This document shows, one piece after another, positions 46,613-57,467 of a stretch of DNA of 64,000 nucleotides (positions within the stretch are counted from its first letter, which is position 1; each line of letters opens with the position of its first letter). The position numbers and the translations under genes are program-made. The DNA comes from Lepidostoma basale (taxonomy: Eukaryota; Arthropoda; Insecta; Trichoptera; Lepidostomatidae). The notes under the pieces were generated by a model that was given only the letters and a program-made list of their open reading frames with translations, did not search any database and was not told the DNA's origin. The stretch is taken from the NCBI GenBank assembly GCA_022606425.2, contig JAHDVF020000188.1, positions 162,518 to 226,517 on the forward strand, read 5' to 3'.

Positions 46613-46738
46613 ATCCCGCTAAGCTGAAAGTAGTAGAACTGAAGGCTGAATTGAGCGCCCTTGGTTTAGATACTAAGGGAATTAAAGCCGTTCTTGTCGA
46701 TCGTCTAAAGAAAGCTTTGGAATCCGGTGGAGGCGAAG
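46613..46738 (+). CDS. SAP-domain exon, block B
   Basis: Same coding sequence as 25451-25576: DPAKLKVVELKAELSALGLD...RLKKALESGGGE. Confidence 0.9.
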
Positions 46739-49700
46739 GTAATTGCTAATTTTATTATATTAATAGTGTATATTTCCTAACGATTAAAGCAGCTATTTCA
46801 TTATATAATATTTTCAGATTGTTTATGTTCTCTTATTGCGTATAATTTTCCCGCTTTCTTGCCATAATGTCAACCGCCGGCAAGATGCTTTTCGCATTGC
46901 TAAATTATGTCATCTCTGTTATTAAACCTTCAAAAGAAATACACATACGCGTGATGTCATTGTTTTGTAAATAATATCCGCCAGCAACAAGGTTTTCGTA
47001 AAAATAAAAACAAAACGCTTCGGTATTTTGTTTTTATTTTCAACGGTTGTCAAACATGGATCCGTGCTCCCATTAGGACCGCGTAATGTTGCATTATACG
47101 GAGTGTAATTTAGAATAAATTCGGTTAAATACGTCGAGATAACGATTGAAATGTGATTATAATTGAGTTTTGATTCCGATCGCGCGGTTATTATATCATT
47201 TGGAGTCGCCATTGAAGTGAAATAGCATCAACGCGAAACAAAAGAGTGCGGCGGTTTTTTGAGGTTATTTTTTTCACGTACACTCATTTTCCTGTTCCAT
47301 TCTGTGCTGTTAATTCGGTTGTGGTTTCTTCAACAGTCTACATAAGCAGTTGGCATACGCATAGGCTATTTTTTGATCGATTCAATAGTTATTTTTTTAA
47401 TTTTCTAACTACAGTGTCGAATTTTTTTCTGCACTGCCGGTAGTAATTTTTTTTCGTGTCAATACTTTGCACATGTGAATGGTTGAATCAAATAAGGCAC
47501 TAAGTACCACGGCCACCAATTTGAGGAAATAAAGAAAATGTGAATAATAATGTCAGTAGCAAGTTTTTATATGATTTTTTTTTAGAAATCATTAAAGCAT
47601 ATACTACTTTAATTTTATTCATTAATACCAAAACTGAAAGCATTATATTGTTCTTTTAATAAACATTTTAAAGCAAAAAAAATGACAAGCCCTAAGTTCC
47701 ACGCGTAGTTGCCTATGAACGGCACTAAGTCCCTCGTAGTTGTAGTTTGTCAGAGCTAAGTACCGCGCGCATTCTTAAATATCAAACATCACTAGTGATG
47801 TGCCGCTTACGTTCAAAACCAACAAAGGTATTATTTAAATAAAATAAATGATCTCTTGTTTACATTGTATATTTTTTTAATTATGATTGTTCAGTTATTT
47901 ATGATAAATGTTCATGAAAGTTTTTTCTGAGCCGAAAATTTAAGGTATATAATTTTGTTTCACCCTCTTCTCGTCTCTCCCCTAACTGAGCGTTCCAGAA
48001 TTCTCGGAATCATCTCTCGAGTACTTTTCTTACTAGCGATAGTCTGAAATCTTCCAAGGACATTTTTGGAATTACATAGGTAATGCGCATTGAAAAGTAT
48101 TATTTGTAATAAATGAATACATAATTTTTTGTACCATCTTATAGTTTTACGTTGACATGGGTAATATGCCAACATCTGATCATGATAGTTGCTTCCACTC
48201 ATATAACGATTGTACTTGTTTACTATCTTAGGTTTTTTTTACACAACTTTCCAAATCTATTGGAGGTGTCAGATATAAATCGCCATAAACAATAAGTTTT
48301 AGGGCCAAACCACCAGACTCTCCGAACATGTTAAGTTTGATGCCATATTTTGCTTTTCGGCTTTCATGTATTGCCGAATAATTAGGCGACCGCGCTTCAA
48401 AACCGACGATTCATCGATTGACAATTTATTTATCGGCACATAAATGGCGTCCATCCTTTCGATGAACAGATCAATTAATGGTTGTATTTTACCTAAACTG
48501 AAACTGTCTTCTTCATTGCAATTTAAATGCAAAGTTCGCATTATCAGTAAAAAAATCTACCTAGGGACATAAACTGAAAATGTAGTCAAGTTGAAGAGGT
48601 AATATTTTTTCAGTAGTTACTTAGACGATTCAAACATATCGCTTCTGTATGAAACAGAAGTCCCAACCATAGTTTGAAATGGTCAATTGTGATGTCTTTC
48701 CATTGAGTGATTCGACTTATATCACCCTCTGATTGAGCTAGAATGTCGGCTGCGTACGCATTTGTTTGGTCTACTGGAAGTAAATTTCCTGAACCATCGG
48801 TTAAACTATAGTTTACTGCACATTGGCGCTTGCTCTCCATTTCTCCTCCGTTTAACCCCAAACGTTAAACTCATCAGATATGAACCTTGCTTTTCATTAC
48901 TGTCAAACTTGTAGAATTCATAAAATAAAGTGACTTTTTGGTTCTCACTTATTTCTTTGCTACTTTTGTAGTATTTGCAGTTGATCTGAAAAAAAGAAGA
49001 CCAACCATTAAAAAGGCCTTTTATGGGAAATATGAACCGAACTTGGATAATTCTGTTATACTTATTTTACTTACTTAACTCCCCTCCCATTTACTCTCGT
49101 AATTACTAATTGATTTTTAATTACTTATTTAAACATAACAAGTGAATCTACAAAATATTCAATAATTATTTATTTAAGAAACATCACTCAGTGTGTTATA
49201 CATATAAGAAAACAAAAATTAAGTATTTCAAAACAATACTTAAAAATTCTGTTCAACGCACAAAACACCAGTATAGCACATCACTAGCCCGCGACTCAGG
49301 GCTGGAGGGATCTAAACATAAAATGCATCATACCTCGTTTACTGGTGGAATGATATTTTGTGATGTTGAAGTATATGCCAGTTCTTTGATTTTTCTTTTT
49401 TTATTTGGACTATATTCACTAAAACACTTTTTTTTCTTGGATTCTTTAACTAACTCACACGATGCGCGCGCTTCTCGGTCAGCTTCAAGTCAGGTCAGGT
49501 ACAAACTGACGTTATTCGCGCGTGGTACTTAGTGCCTTTCTTAAATAATCATAGGTGGCACTTATGGAACTCGCAATGTTCAAACTAATATTTTTAATAG
49601 AACGAGGCACTATATGGACTTGGTGCATTATCAAAATTAGTGGCCTTGGCATATAGAATGGAACTGCATACTTAGTTGGAAAATTGCATTTTTGGTACTT

Positions 49701-52700
49701 ATTTTACTGCAACCATTCATGTTGTAGATGCATAATATTTTCATTTTTAAAGCTTCCAAGACCGTTTGAATTCGTTAAAACACGTTAAGAATGCGAGAAA
49801 CTTTAAATATTTTTTGCAGTTGGTATTAAAATATCTAATCTGATAAGATTATATCAAATTGAAATATTATTTCGGTCTTTAGATTAAGATATCTTTCTGC
49901 AGTTTTTTTTTTCATTTAACAACTATTTTTTTTAGTTTTATATCTTTAAAAGTGTTTGGAATGGTTTAGTTATATTTGTACTACCACTAAAGCAATGATG
50001 GCAGAACACAATGGAGTTCTAATGCCAACTTGGAGCTGAGAAAAAAGGATGAAAGTAGGTTAAATGCTGTAGAAATGAGATCACTAAGAAAAATGAGCGG
50101 GAAAATGACATATGATAGAATACCTGATTACTTCCTTATGTATGGAAGCGAAACTTGGAGCTGGCAAATTACTCCAAGGGCGCACTAGAAAATGACTGAC
50201 CGAACAGTGCAGTCTTTAGAAGTTTCTTAAATTTAACGTCACTATCCTCGTACTTAATACTAACATGGAGGCTATTCCACGCCAACGGACCCGCAACGCT
50301 GAAAACACAATCATAAAAACATGCTCTATTGGCTCTGACTGGAATCACTATGTTGTTTGCACTTGTTTCTACTGATTGGAGTGAACGTTGCCTTTCCGTT
50401 GGCATGGGTGTCACGCAGAAGTCCGATATATACACTGGCGCTCTCTGGTGTCGAGCCTTAGACACTGATTTTAAGCCAGTGTAGTTCCTTCAGGAGCGGC
50501 GTGATATGACAGTATTTTTGAAACTCGAGAGTTATTTCAGAATAGAGCAGTGTAGCGGTCCATTTTCTCTGCTTAACCCTCTGGAGAAAAAAGTTGTGTG
50601 ATGCTTATTTAATTGGTTATTAAATGTTTTAATTGTTGCAGTGATCGCCGATACGATGATTGCAGACACCTCCACCGAGGAAGTGGATGACACGGGTTCT
50701 CCACCGCGCAGCGCCCGTCGCCCCGGCCCCGCCAGCCGCACCCGCAGGCGCCTCTCTTCCGCCGAGCCCCCTCCAACGCCCACCAGGGTGAGTTCCTTTC
50801 AATAATAGAGAACATGGTATGTAGATGCAATAGATACGAATCACAAAGCAGCACAAAATAACAGTATTGAAGACGAAGATAATGTTTCAGTAAACAGAGT
50901 AGACAAAATGTAGGATGGAGGGAAGAAGCCCTGTATTTTATCTTACTGCTGTATTGTCCTGTATCTACTATGTACAGCGAGATATTGATGGAGATTATCG
51001 TTTGGTCGCCCCTTGGTTGCACAATAATAATTATTTTTCAGATTGAAATGGCTAAATTGATAAGCGAAAAGTTTCGTAATTTGAAACCTAAACAAAAAGC
51101 TATGTCAGTAAAATTTATAATACCCATCATTTTATCTAAAATTAAATCTGTATTTAATTTCAGAAAAATATTTTCTATACTCTGTTTTTTTTTCAGTGCG
51201 GAACACCCTTCAGAAAATAAAAACCCAAAAGTAAGAAAGATCCCAAAAAAGATTACGGCTTTCAATTTGTTCTTGAGTGAACAAATTCAAAATTATCCGA
51301 GTGACAAACCGTTCAAGGAAATATTCAGTCGCTTCCGCCAGCAGTGGACCGAGCTTTCTGAAAAAGACAAGTTGCCGTGGCTGATTTCCGCAGAAGAGAA
51401 ACAGAAAGAGGCCCTGGTTTGTATAGTTATATTAACCATTTCTAATTTCATCACCAGTCTCCTTGTATTAAATGTTTTTTGTTTAATTTCATTAAATTGC
51501 ATTTACTTTTTTCAGTTCGATGAATTATTAGCTATATATAGATCGAGCTATATATAGATATCCTAGATCGAGCTAATGGCAAGCCCCCAAACAGTGTTTA
51601 CGGCTATTTTGTCAGAAAAATACTCCGCTCCGGAGAGTTATCCCATTACCCTATCAAGGTATCCAAATGTTTTTTCCTAATCATTCAAATAATGGTGCTT
51701 TGATTTGATATATGACTGCTATATATTTTTTTTAATCTCGTTATTTATATACATGATGGGTGCTTGTAGGATCGAATGAAAGAAGTGGCTCCGAAATGGA
51801 AGGCAGTGGAGCCAAAGCAGCGCCAAAAGCTGGAGAGTCTCTTACGCGAAGAGCAGCGCCAATATGTGATGCAGCTCGCCGACTTCCTTTCCCGCCACCC
51901 TGAGGAGAGTGTGGAGTAAGTTTTCCTTCTCTACGCTTTGTATGTACGCTAATCTACTGTAATTTACTCCATCTAATCTTTTTTTCTATTTTTTTTTTTA
52001 AGAAACAGTGCTTAGTATTATTTCATAATTACATCTCCAATAATGAAAATGACGTTGATGATAACTTTTGTCCATAAGACGGTAAAAATGTATTAGGTGT
52101 TTCGGAAAGTTCGGTTCGTTTTACAACAGAGGCCTCTGGCTGTTTCAAGCCTTCAAATCTGGCAGCCCCATCGGATAAATCATGCAGAGAATGGTATAGA
52201 CGCTTCAAAGCTGGTGATTTTAGCATTGACGGTAAAGATCGCCCTGAAAGACTGGAAAATGAACCCCTCAAACCGGGTGAAACGGTCTCGGGGGAAGTCT
52301 GCCGACAACAAGTAATGCGATTAAAGCAGGCACTGACTGAAAACGACCGGAATAGGACAACAGGCACAGCAAGCCGATTCTTCAACATGACACTGTTCGA
52401 CTTCACATCGCGGTCAAAAACTACATACAGAATATGGGTTGGGAGATTCTACTGCACCCGCCTTATTCACCAGACGTGGCACCATTGGACTACCACTTGT
52501 TCAGATGCCTTAGAAGAGCAGCACTTCCATTAATATGCGGATGTTAAGAAATGGGTCGATGCCTGGATTACCTCAAAAGATGAGGCATTTTTTCGATGAT
52601 GAAAAGTAGTGGCTAACGATGGACAATATTTTGATTGATGTGTTTTTTTACTTTACCTTTCAAATAAATGCGATTTTCTTTAAAAAAAAACGGACAGAAC

Positions 52701-53832
52701 TTTCTGAAACACCCAATATAAATATTTATGTTTACCTGATTCTTCAAAGTCATTCATACTAGGATTAACAGATATTTTATTGTTTTAGATTTCATCTAAT
52801 AATTGTTAATCTTTTTTTTCTGAAGTCAATTTGAATAAATGATAAAATTCAATCATCCATAATAGTGATATAAATGTATTTATTTTTCAGCCCACTTCAT
52901 TTAAAACCAAAAGAAGAGTTTTTTTCTGAAGACAATAAATCGGAACACAGTTTGTAAGTACCTTCTTCTTCTTCTTAATTTAAGTCGTATGACCAGTTTA
53001 TGACAGTGAGCTGTCCTGGGATGATGCAGCAGTCAGATATCAGATCAAAGCACCATTTTGATTGATGTGTTTTTTTAATATACCTTTCAAATAAGGGTTG
53101 GAGCAGGCAACAAAGTGAATGGTGCACTTAAAGTTGTCATCGCAAACAAAAATCTACCCAAAATAGCTAGAATGGCAGTGCACAATGGTGTTCTTCTACC
53201 AACCCTTATGTATGGAAGCGAAGCATGGAACTGGCAAAAGAAGGATGAAAGTAGAATAAATGCAGTAGAAATGAGATCTCTTAGACGAATGTGTGGATAC
53301 TCTGTGTATAATAGAGTGTCGAATGAAAATATAAGAAGTGAATGCGGTGCGAATGATGGTGTCATGAACAAAATAATGAAAGGTTCATTAAGATGGTTTG
53401 GACATATGGAAAGAATGAATGAAGAAAGAATGGTCAAAAAATTATATGTTAATGATGTAAATGGAACCAGAAATAGAGGAAGACCGAGGAAAACGTGGCA
53501 CGATCAAATAAATCAAATATTGAACGTCGGCCATGTGAGGAGTCACAGAAATCGACGCGCGTGCATGACACGATGTATGAATGTTGAGGAAGCGAGAGAA
53601 ATATGTCAGGAAAGAAAAGTGTGGCAGTCCATTCTTTCTGCCTACCCCTTCGGGGAGACGGCGTGATGGTTAGTTAGTTAGTCAAATAAATGCGATATTC
53701 ACACAAAAAAACAGACCGAACTTTCCGAATCGTCCAATATATTTATTTTATTTCTTTCAGATCTGCCGAAACGGCAGAACATAACAAACGGAAAAAAGGC
53801 AAGGAGAATAAATCGCCAGAACAACGTACCAA
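46613..53832 (+). CDS. SAP domain plus HMG-box (UBF-like) nuclear protein, block B copy; third-box exon disrupted
   Basis: Likely role: a nuclear architectural DNA-binding protein. The boxes resemble UBF, the RNA polymerase I factor that bends rDNA promoters, and SAP domains bind scaffold-attachment DNA. Seen: exons 46613-46738 (SAP), 50642-50787 (Pro/Arg linker), 51042-51103, 51197-51416 (HMG), 51516-51658 (broken), 51770-51915, 52891-52953 and 53761-53832, with phases that agree all the way (1, 0, 2, 0, -, 2, 2, 2). The 31313 exon of A would fit next, but in B it is not in the window because a retrotransposon lies in between. The first exon is not located. Anomaly: in 51516-51658 about 40 bases are replaced by filler, giving FDELLAIYRSSYI then a stop. 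The gene name is not assigned, since SAP plus UBF-like boxes is not an architecture I recognise. Confidence 0.78.
47462..49730 (-). mobile_element. piggyBac-type transposon, block B
   Basis: Copy of 26300-28560 with the same three transposase pieces (48610-48861, 48299-48541, 47960-48202) and the same stops, so the insertion and decay predate the duplication. Confidence 0.82.
50001..50515. mobile_element. LINE A scrap (+) and L2-like LINE C-terminus (-), block B
   Basis: Copy of 28826-29340, with identical residues in RHQRAPVYISDF and AGPLAWNSL. Confidence 0.75.
50642..50787 (+). CDS. Linker exon, block B
   Basis: Same as 29467-29612 except ACG to ATG (Thr to Met) near the start. Ends TPTR, phase 0, donor GTGAGT. 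Confidence 0.85.
51042..51103 (+). CDS. First-box helix exon, block B only
   Basis: Acceptor TTTTTCAG. Encodes IEMAKLISEKFRNLKPKQKA plus AT, donor GTCAGT. It resembles the second and third helices of an HMG box (compare ILSKKYKELPEKKK in UBF). It joins the linker exon in phase 0 and the next exon to give KAIAEHPSENKN. In A its 5' half and acceptor are deleted. Confidence 0.7.
51197..51416 (+). CDS. HMG-box exon, block B
   Basis: Identical in coding content to 29982-30201: VRKIPKKITAFNLFLSEQI...QQWTELSEKDKLPW...QKEAL. Confidence 0.88.
51516..51658 (+). pseudogene. Third-box exon, block B, scrambled
   Basis: After TTAGCTATAT the bases encoding SPAKSLLTKKEKD are replaced by filler that repeats the neighbouring TAGATCGAGCTA and adds TATATATAGAT. 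A 9-bp deletion turns GKPPKPPNS into GKPPNS. The length is 143 instead of 168, so the frame is lost and a TAG follows within 14 codons. Confidence 0.88.
51770..51915 (+). CDS. Third-box second half, block B (intact)
   Basis: Encodes DRMKEVAPKWKAVEPKQRQKLESLLREEQRQYVMQLADFLSRHPEESV plus GA. Resembles the end of UBF box 3 (...YEVELLRFLESLPEEE). Confidence 0.9.
52092..52715 (+). mobile_element. Mariner relic in the SAP-HMG intron
   Basis: TIR-like ends TTAGGTGTTTCGGAAAGTTC and its inverted partner (GAACTTTCTGAAACACCCAA, in + orientation 52695-52714). Frames contain [20 protein letters not shown] and RFKAGDFSIDGKDRPERLE, typical of mariner, with several frameshifts. Its left 100 bp is also in A (30903-31008). 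Confidence 0.8.
52891..52953 (+). CDS. Acidic linker exon, block B only
   Basis: Acceptor TATTTTTCAG. Encodes (D)PLHLKPKEEFFSEDNKSEHS plus TT, donor GTAAGT. Deleted in A. Confidence 0.72.
53045..53755 (+). mobile_element. Second mariner end split by a family A LINE with target duplication
   Basis: ATTTTGATTGATGTG...CCTTTCAAATAA is interrupted by the LINE 53094-53689 and resumes CAAATAAATGCGATATTC...CCGAACTTTCCGAA. TCAAATAA/CAAATAA is the duplicated target. The LINE frame is open for 183 codons from MNGALKVVIANKNL to SAYPFGETA with a GTTAGTTAGTTAG tail. Confidence 0.88.
53761..53832 (+). CDS. Basic linker exon, block B only
   Basis: Acceptor TTTCTTTCAG. Encodes (L)SAETAEHNKRKKGKENKSPEQRT plus AA, donor GTAATT. 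A possible nuclear localisation signal (KRKKGK). Phase fits the A terminal exon to read RTKTAVKLYAK. Confidence 0.7.
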
Positions 53833-55200
53833 GTAATTAATAATAAAATAATGAAATGATTTTACTAATACTGCTACTTATCTATGTCAGTTTACCACCA
53901 TTCTTTGATTGAAGGTCCAAATAATACAAATAATATAAAGATTATAATAAAAAACTGACATTTTATATTCCAATTATACACGCACCCTTGAGGCATGAAT
54001 AAATCTAACTAATATATTGTGCCCCTTAAAAACTAACTTCCATTTCGTCACCTGAGAGTAAGAGGGTTCCAACTAACAAAATTTCATATCACGTACAATT
54101 AAAAAAAACATGTAATGGTATCGTCATTTTGATGTTACGAAAATAATCAAGTTCCATCTGATCATTCAAAACACACATTCACTGAAGAAGGATTCTTTTA
54201 CACTTAGAACATTATTATTCCAACTGTAGCCAGAAAAATTTTATCTGCTTCAGATGGAACCCTTTTATTCCAAGATACACACCCGAAACCAACAAAACGT
54301 TGACTTCATTTTTCTCAGCTTTTTACTTTTGACAGTTGGAACCTTCTTACTCTCAGGTGACGATTTGTAGAGTAGCATATATAATAATAAATAAACTTTT
54401 GTGCAATTATTGATAATAATTTGTTGGTACTTCTGCAAAACTGCATTCAAACGTCTCTTAATTCACCTGCTGCATTATTCACAATTCTGTAATATACTCT
54501 CTTACAGAAAAATAAAAAATGATCAAAATGGATTTGGAAAGAAATGCTGCGATCTGTAATCTAAAATAAAATACTACACTGTTTATGTCTACCAGAAATG
54601 TATGTGGGTTCTCCTTCTATTTTGCTTGTTCATTATAATGTATGATCAGTTTCAATAATCAGTCTTTAGGGCTGTTCAAATAAATTAGTTCAGCATGTAA
54701 AAACAAAATTATTTTTATTAATTATAAGGATTAATTGTATCTCTGGTGGCCGAGGCGCTTACAGGACTTATGACCTGTCATTGCTTGGGTTGAGTTTATG
54801 TTTAACAACATTCCCCAACTTGTATATATGGTAGGATTCCACGCCTATATTTACATTTTTAAGTTCACTCTACACTAGCGTCATCTATTAAGATTGGAAA
54901 GCATTAAGCAGAAAACCTTTATTAATGTACTGTGAAAGTCTCTGCAAATTATACAGTACTAGATTTCGCCTGGAGATGTCTCTCCAATTTTATGCCTACT
55001 TGGACCACTTATTTTATACAACAACATTTTGAATGTATACAAATTCTTGTAGACAAATACTAGATTTCACCCATTGCGGATAAATTATTTTTATTTTATA
55101 AGGATTAATTATATCTGTATTATTTTTATTTTATAAGGATAATTTTTTTTATATAATTCAATTAAATGTGATTTTAATTGTGAGATTTAATTGAAAATAT
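53833..55200. other. SAP-HMG intron, block B, without recognised feature
   Basis: AT-rich. I see no exon or transposon end until the LTR. A short repeat ATTATTTTTATTTTATAAGGAT occurs twice near 55085 and 55115. Confidence 0.5.
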
Positions 55201-55204
55201 TTGT

Positions 55205-55700
55205 AATGATAGGGATCAAACCGGGCGGCCAATGAAAATGACGTTCTCTCTATATAATTTATTGAATCTAGTACAAGCGATTAATACACTAGAGTAAAGT
55301 AGATCCTGTCCGGCGGCGAGGTACCGGCAGAAGTTCCTCCGGATGAAGGGGCAGGCGGTAGCGCGGACTGTAGGTAGTCGGGGAGCAGGCAGCGAGGCGG
55401 GCAGTTAGGACCTCTCGTGTTGACTCGCCGAGCTCACATGCCGACTGCCAATCGCACCCGCCCTTATATAGGCGAGTGAGTCCGTGTGTACGAGGTGGTG
55501 GGGGTTCCATTCTGTAGCGCCATTGGTCGGCGCCTGTAGGCCGGTAGTGGGGGTGCCTCTGCGCTATGTGGTTGGTCGCTTCGGCCGGCTGCGGCTCACT
55601 CGGAGCGGCCGAGTTCGGGGCTGTATTTTTCATTCTAATTTTTCACCCGGCACGTGCGGAGCTCCGGGCCGTCATCGGGAGGCGGTGTTTCGGCCTCTAT
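55205..55700 (-). mobile_element. LTR of the Ty3/Gypsy-type element (approximate bounds)
   Basis: On the minus strand: a CCAAT box (55522-55526), TATATAAG (complement of 55463-55470), a poly(A) signal AATAAA (55258-55263) and an end near CCCTATCATTACA (55209). It follows the pol stop. The upstream TG boundary is not certain, and the second LTR is not in the window. Confidence 0.65.
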
Positions 55701-55715
55701 TCATGCACGTATCAA

Positions 55716-55920
55716 TCCCCACCGGCCTCTAGGTCTGAAACGGCGCCTTCTGGGAATCGGCGTATTTCGTCTGCGTGGATCTTTACTGGTTTCCCCTTTT
55801 TGTCCACCCAGTATACGTTCCCTCTTCCTACGGCTTTCAGAATAGTGTATGGGCCTCCCCATTTTGCGGCGAATCCGGCAAAGTTTCCTTCTGGATTCCC
55901 TGTGAGTGGGTGTTCCTTAT
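55716..55920 (-). CDS. Ty3/Gypsy pol C-terminus (integrase tail)
   Basis: Encodes EHPLTGNPEGNFAGFAAKWGGPYTILKAVGRGNVYWVDKKGKPVKIHADEIRRFPEGAVSDLEAGGD then TGA. The KWGGPY...VYWV...VHADEIRRF pattern is the integrase C-terminal domain. It is separated from the integrase core at 58621 by the LINE insertion. Confidence 0.85.
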
Positions 55921-56049
55921 AATAATAATAATAATAATTAGGCTAATTTGTATAGCGCCGTTTTCGTGAATAGCTCACCTCAAGGGCGCTTTGACAATGT
56001 TTTTAGTCATGAGAGCTGCATGTGACACCAGCAATCAGATAACCGTTGT

Positions 56050-57462
56050 TTACATTTTATGGGATATTTTGAAAAGGTGGGTTTTTAGGTGAGATTTAAA
56101 GTCTGTCGGATTGTCAATGCATCTGAGGCGTGCAGGAAGCATATTCCAGGCGGACGGACCTGCCACTGCGAAGGCCCGATCTCCGAAATTTGTCCGGGGG
56201 TTGCGCTTTGGCTCAACTAATCTGCCTATTGCCGAGGAGTTTGCTGATCGAAGCGTAGATTGCCGCAAGTTAGGGCTATCAGCAACACAAAGTTCAGATA
56301 TATAGGCTGGTGCCATTCCGTGAAGCGCTTTAAAAACCGTCCAGCATAGTTTATACTGGATTCTTTCAGGACACTTGAGCCAATGAAGATCTTTTAGATG
56401 TTGTGAAATATGCGAGTTTTTTGGAACACCTTTTATAAGTCGTGCTGCCGCATTGAAAACGGATTGAAGTTTGTTCGTTTGTTTCTTGGGTATGTTGGCA
56501 TATATGCCGTTGCAATAGTCGAGTCGAGATACGACGAAGGAATTAACAAGTGTTTTTAATGCATCAGTGGGAATATTTCTTTTGATTGCTTTGAGCTGCC
56601 TTAGGTGAAAGAAGCTGGCGCTCACTGTCTTATTTATTTGGGTTTTTAATGAGAGATCTGCTTCGAAGTTGACTCCAAGAAGTTTTATGGAGTTATTAGG
56701 GATGATGTCAATTCCGAATGTTGATATCGGAGCATGATCGACTAAGTGCTGGCGCTTCATTGAGGCGGTCCAGAGAAATTCCGTTTTGGAAGGGTTTAAT
56801 TTTAATTTATTTGAGGCCATCCAATTCGATATAGCTTCAATGCACTTTAAAGTTATAGATTTTAGATGGCTGATGTTATGAGGGTCACAAAAGAAATAAA
56901 TTTGCTGGTCGTCAGCATAGCAATGAGACAGCAGACCAAATGAATCAATTATTTTGACAATGTCATTAGTGAACATTATAAATAATATCGGGCCTAGCAC
57001 TGAACCTTGCGGAACACCAGATTTGAGGGTGAAAAAATACGATATTTTTCCTGCGACCTGAACTGCTTGTGAGCGATCCGACAGATATGAAGTTATCCAC
57101 TCTATTGTATTGCCTGTGAAACCGTAAGTAGTCTCGAGCCGTTTAATGAGGTAAGAATGATCGATGGTATCAAAAGCAGCACTCATATCTAGTAAAGAAA
57201 GCAGTGCTAACTTACCCGATTCATTAGCTAATACCAGATCCGACATGATACGAAGAAGTCCTGTTTCCGTTGAATGATTAGGTCTGTATGCAGACTGGAA
57301 TTTTGATAATAGATCATTTGCTGTGAGGTGGGAATTGATTTGGCTGGCTACAATTTTTTCTAATAATTTGGAAATGAAAGGCAAATTTGAGACCGGACGA
57401 TAATTTACTAGATTTTCAGAATCTAATTGAGATTTTTTGAGAAGGGGAGTGACGATAGCCAT
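56050..57462 (-). CDS. LINE reverse transcriptase, main open frame
   Basis: Non-LTR RT copying element RNA at nicked DNA. Motifs in order: NYRPVSNLPFISKLLEKIV, FQSAYRPNHSTETGLLRI, LLDMSAAFDTIDHSYLIKRL (first catalytic Asp), LKSGVPQGSVLGPILFIMFTND, CYADDQQIYF (catalytic YADD), NPSKTEFLW, KLLGVNFEADL. The C-terminal [27 protein letters not shown]...[12 protein letters not shown]...LKTHLFK follows. No stop over 470 codons. The endonuclease domain is absent because of 5' truncation. Confidence 0.92.
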   Translation of the reverse strand: MAIVTPLLKKSQLDSENLVNYRPVSNLPFISKLLEKIVASQINSHLTANDLLSKFQSAYRPNHSTETGLLRIMSDLVLANESGKLALLSLLDMSAAFDTIDHSYLIKRLETTYGFTGNTIEWITSYLSDRSQAVQVAGKISYFFTLKSGVPQGSVLGPILFIMFTNDIVKIIDSFGLLSHCYADDQQIYFFCDPHNISHLKSITLKCIEAISNWMASNKLKLNPSKTEFLWTASMKRQHLVDHAPISTFGIDIIPNNSIKLLGVNFEADLSLKTQINKTVSASFFHLRQLKAIKRNIPTDALKTLVNSFVVSRLDYCNGIYANIPKKQTNKLQSVFNAAARLIKGVPKNSHISQHLKDLHWLKCPERIQYKLCWTVFKALHGMAPAYISELCVADSPNLRQSTLRSANSSAIGRLVEPKRNPRTNFGDRAFAVAGPSAWNMLPARLRCIDNPTDFKSHLKTHLFKISHKM

Positions 57463-57467
57463 CTTAA

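Larger units (their letters stand above)
37300..52199. repeat. Segmental duplication, block B (longer copy)
   Basis: Counterpart of block A. It retains 37925-43346 and the stretch after 52199, both absent from A, and has a private LINE insert at 37420-37608. B also has about 13 extra bases near 48884 (CCTTGCTTTTCATTA). Confidence 0.93.
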
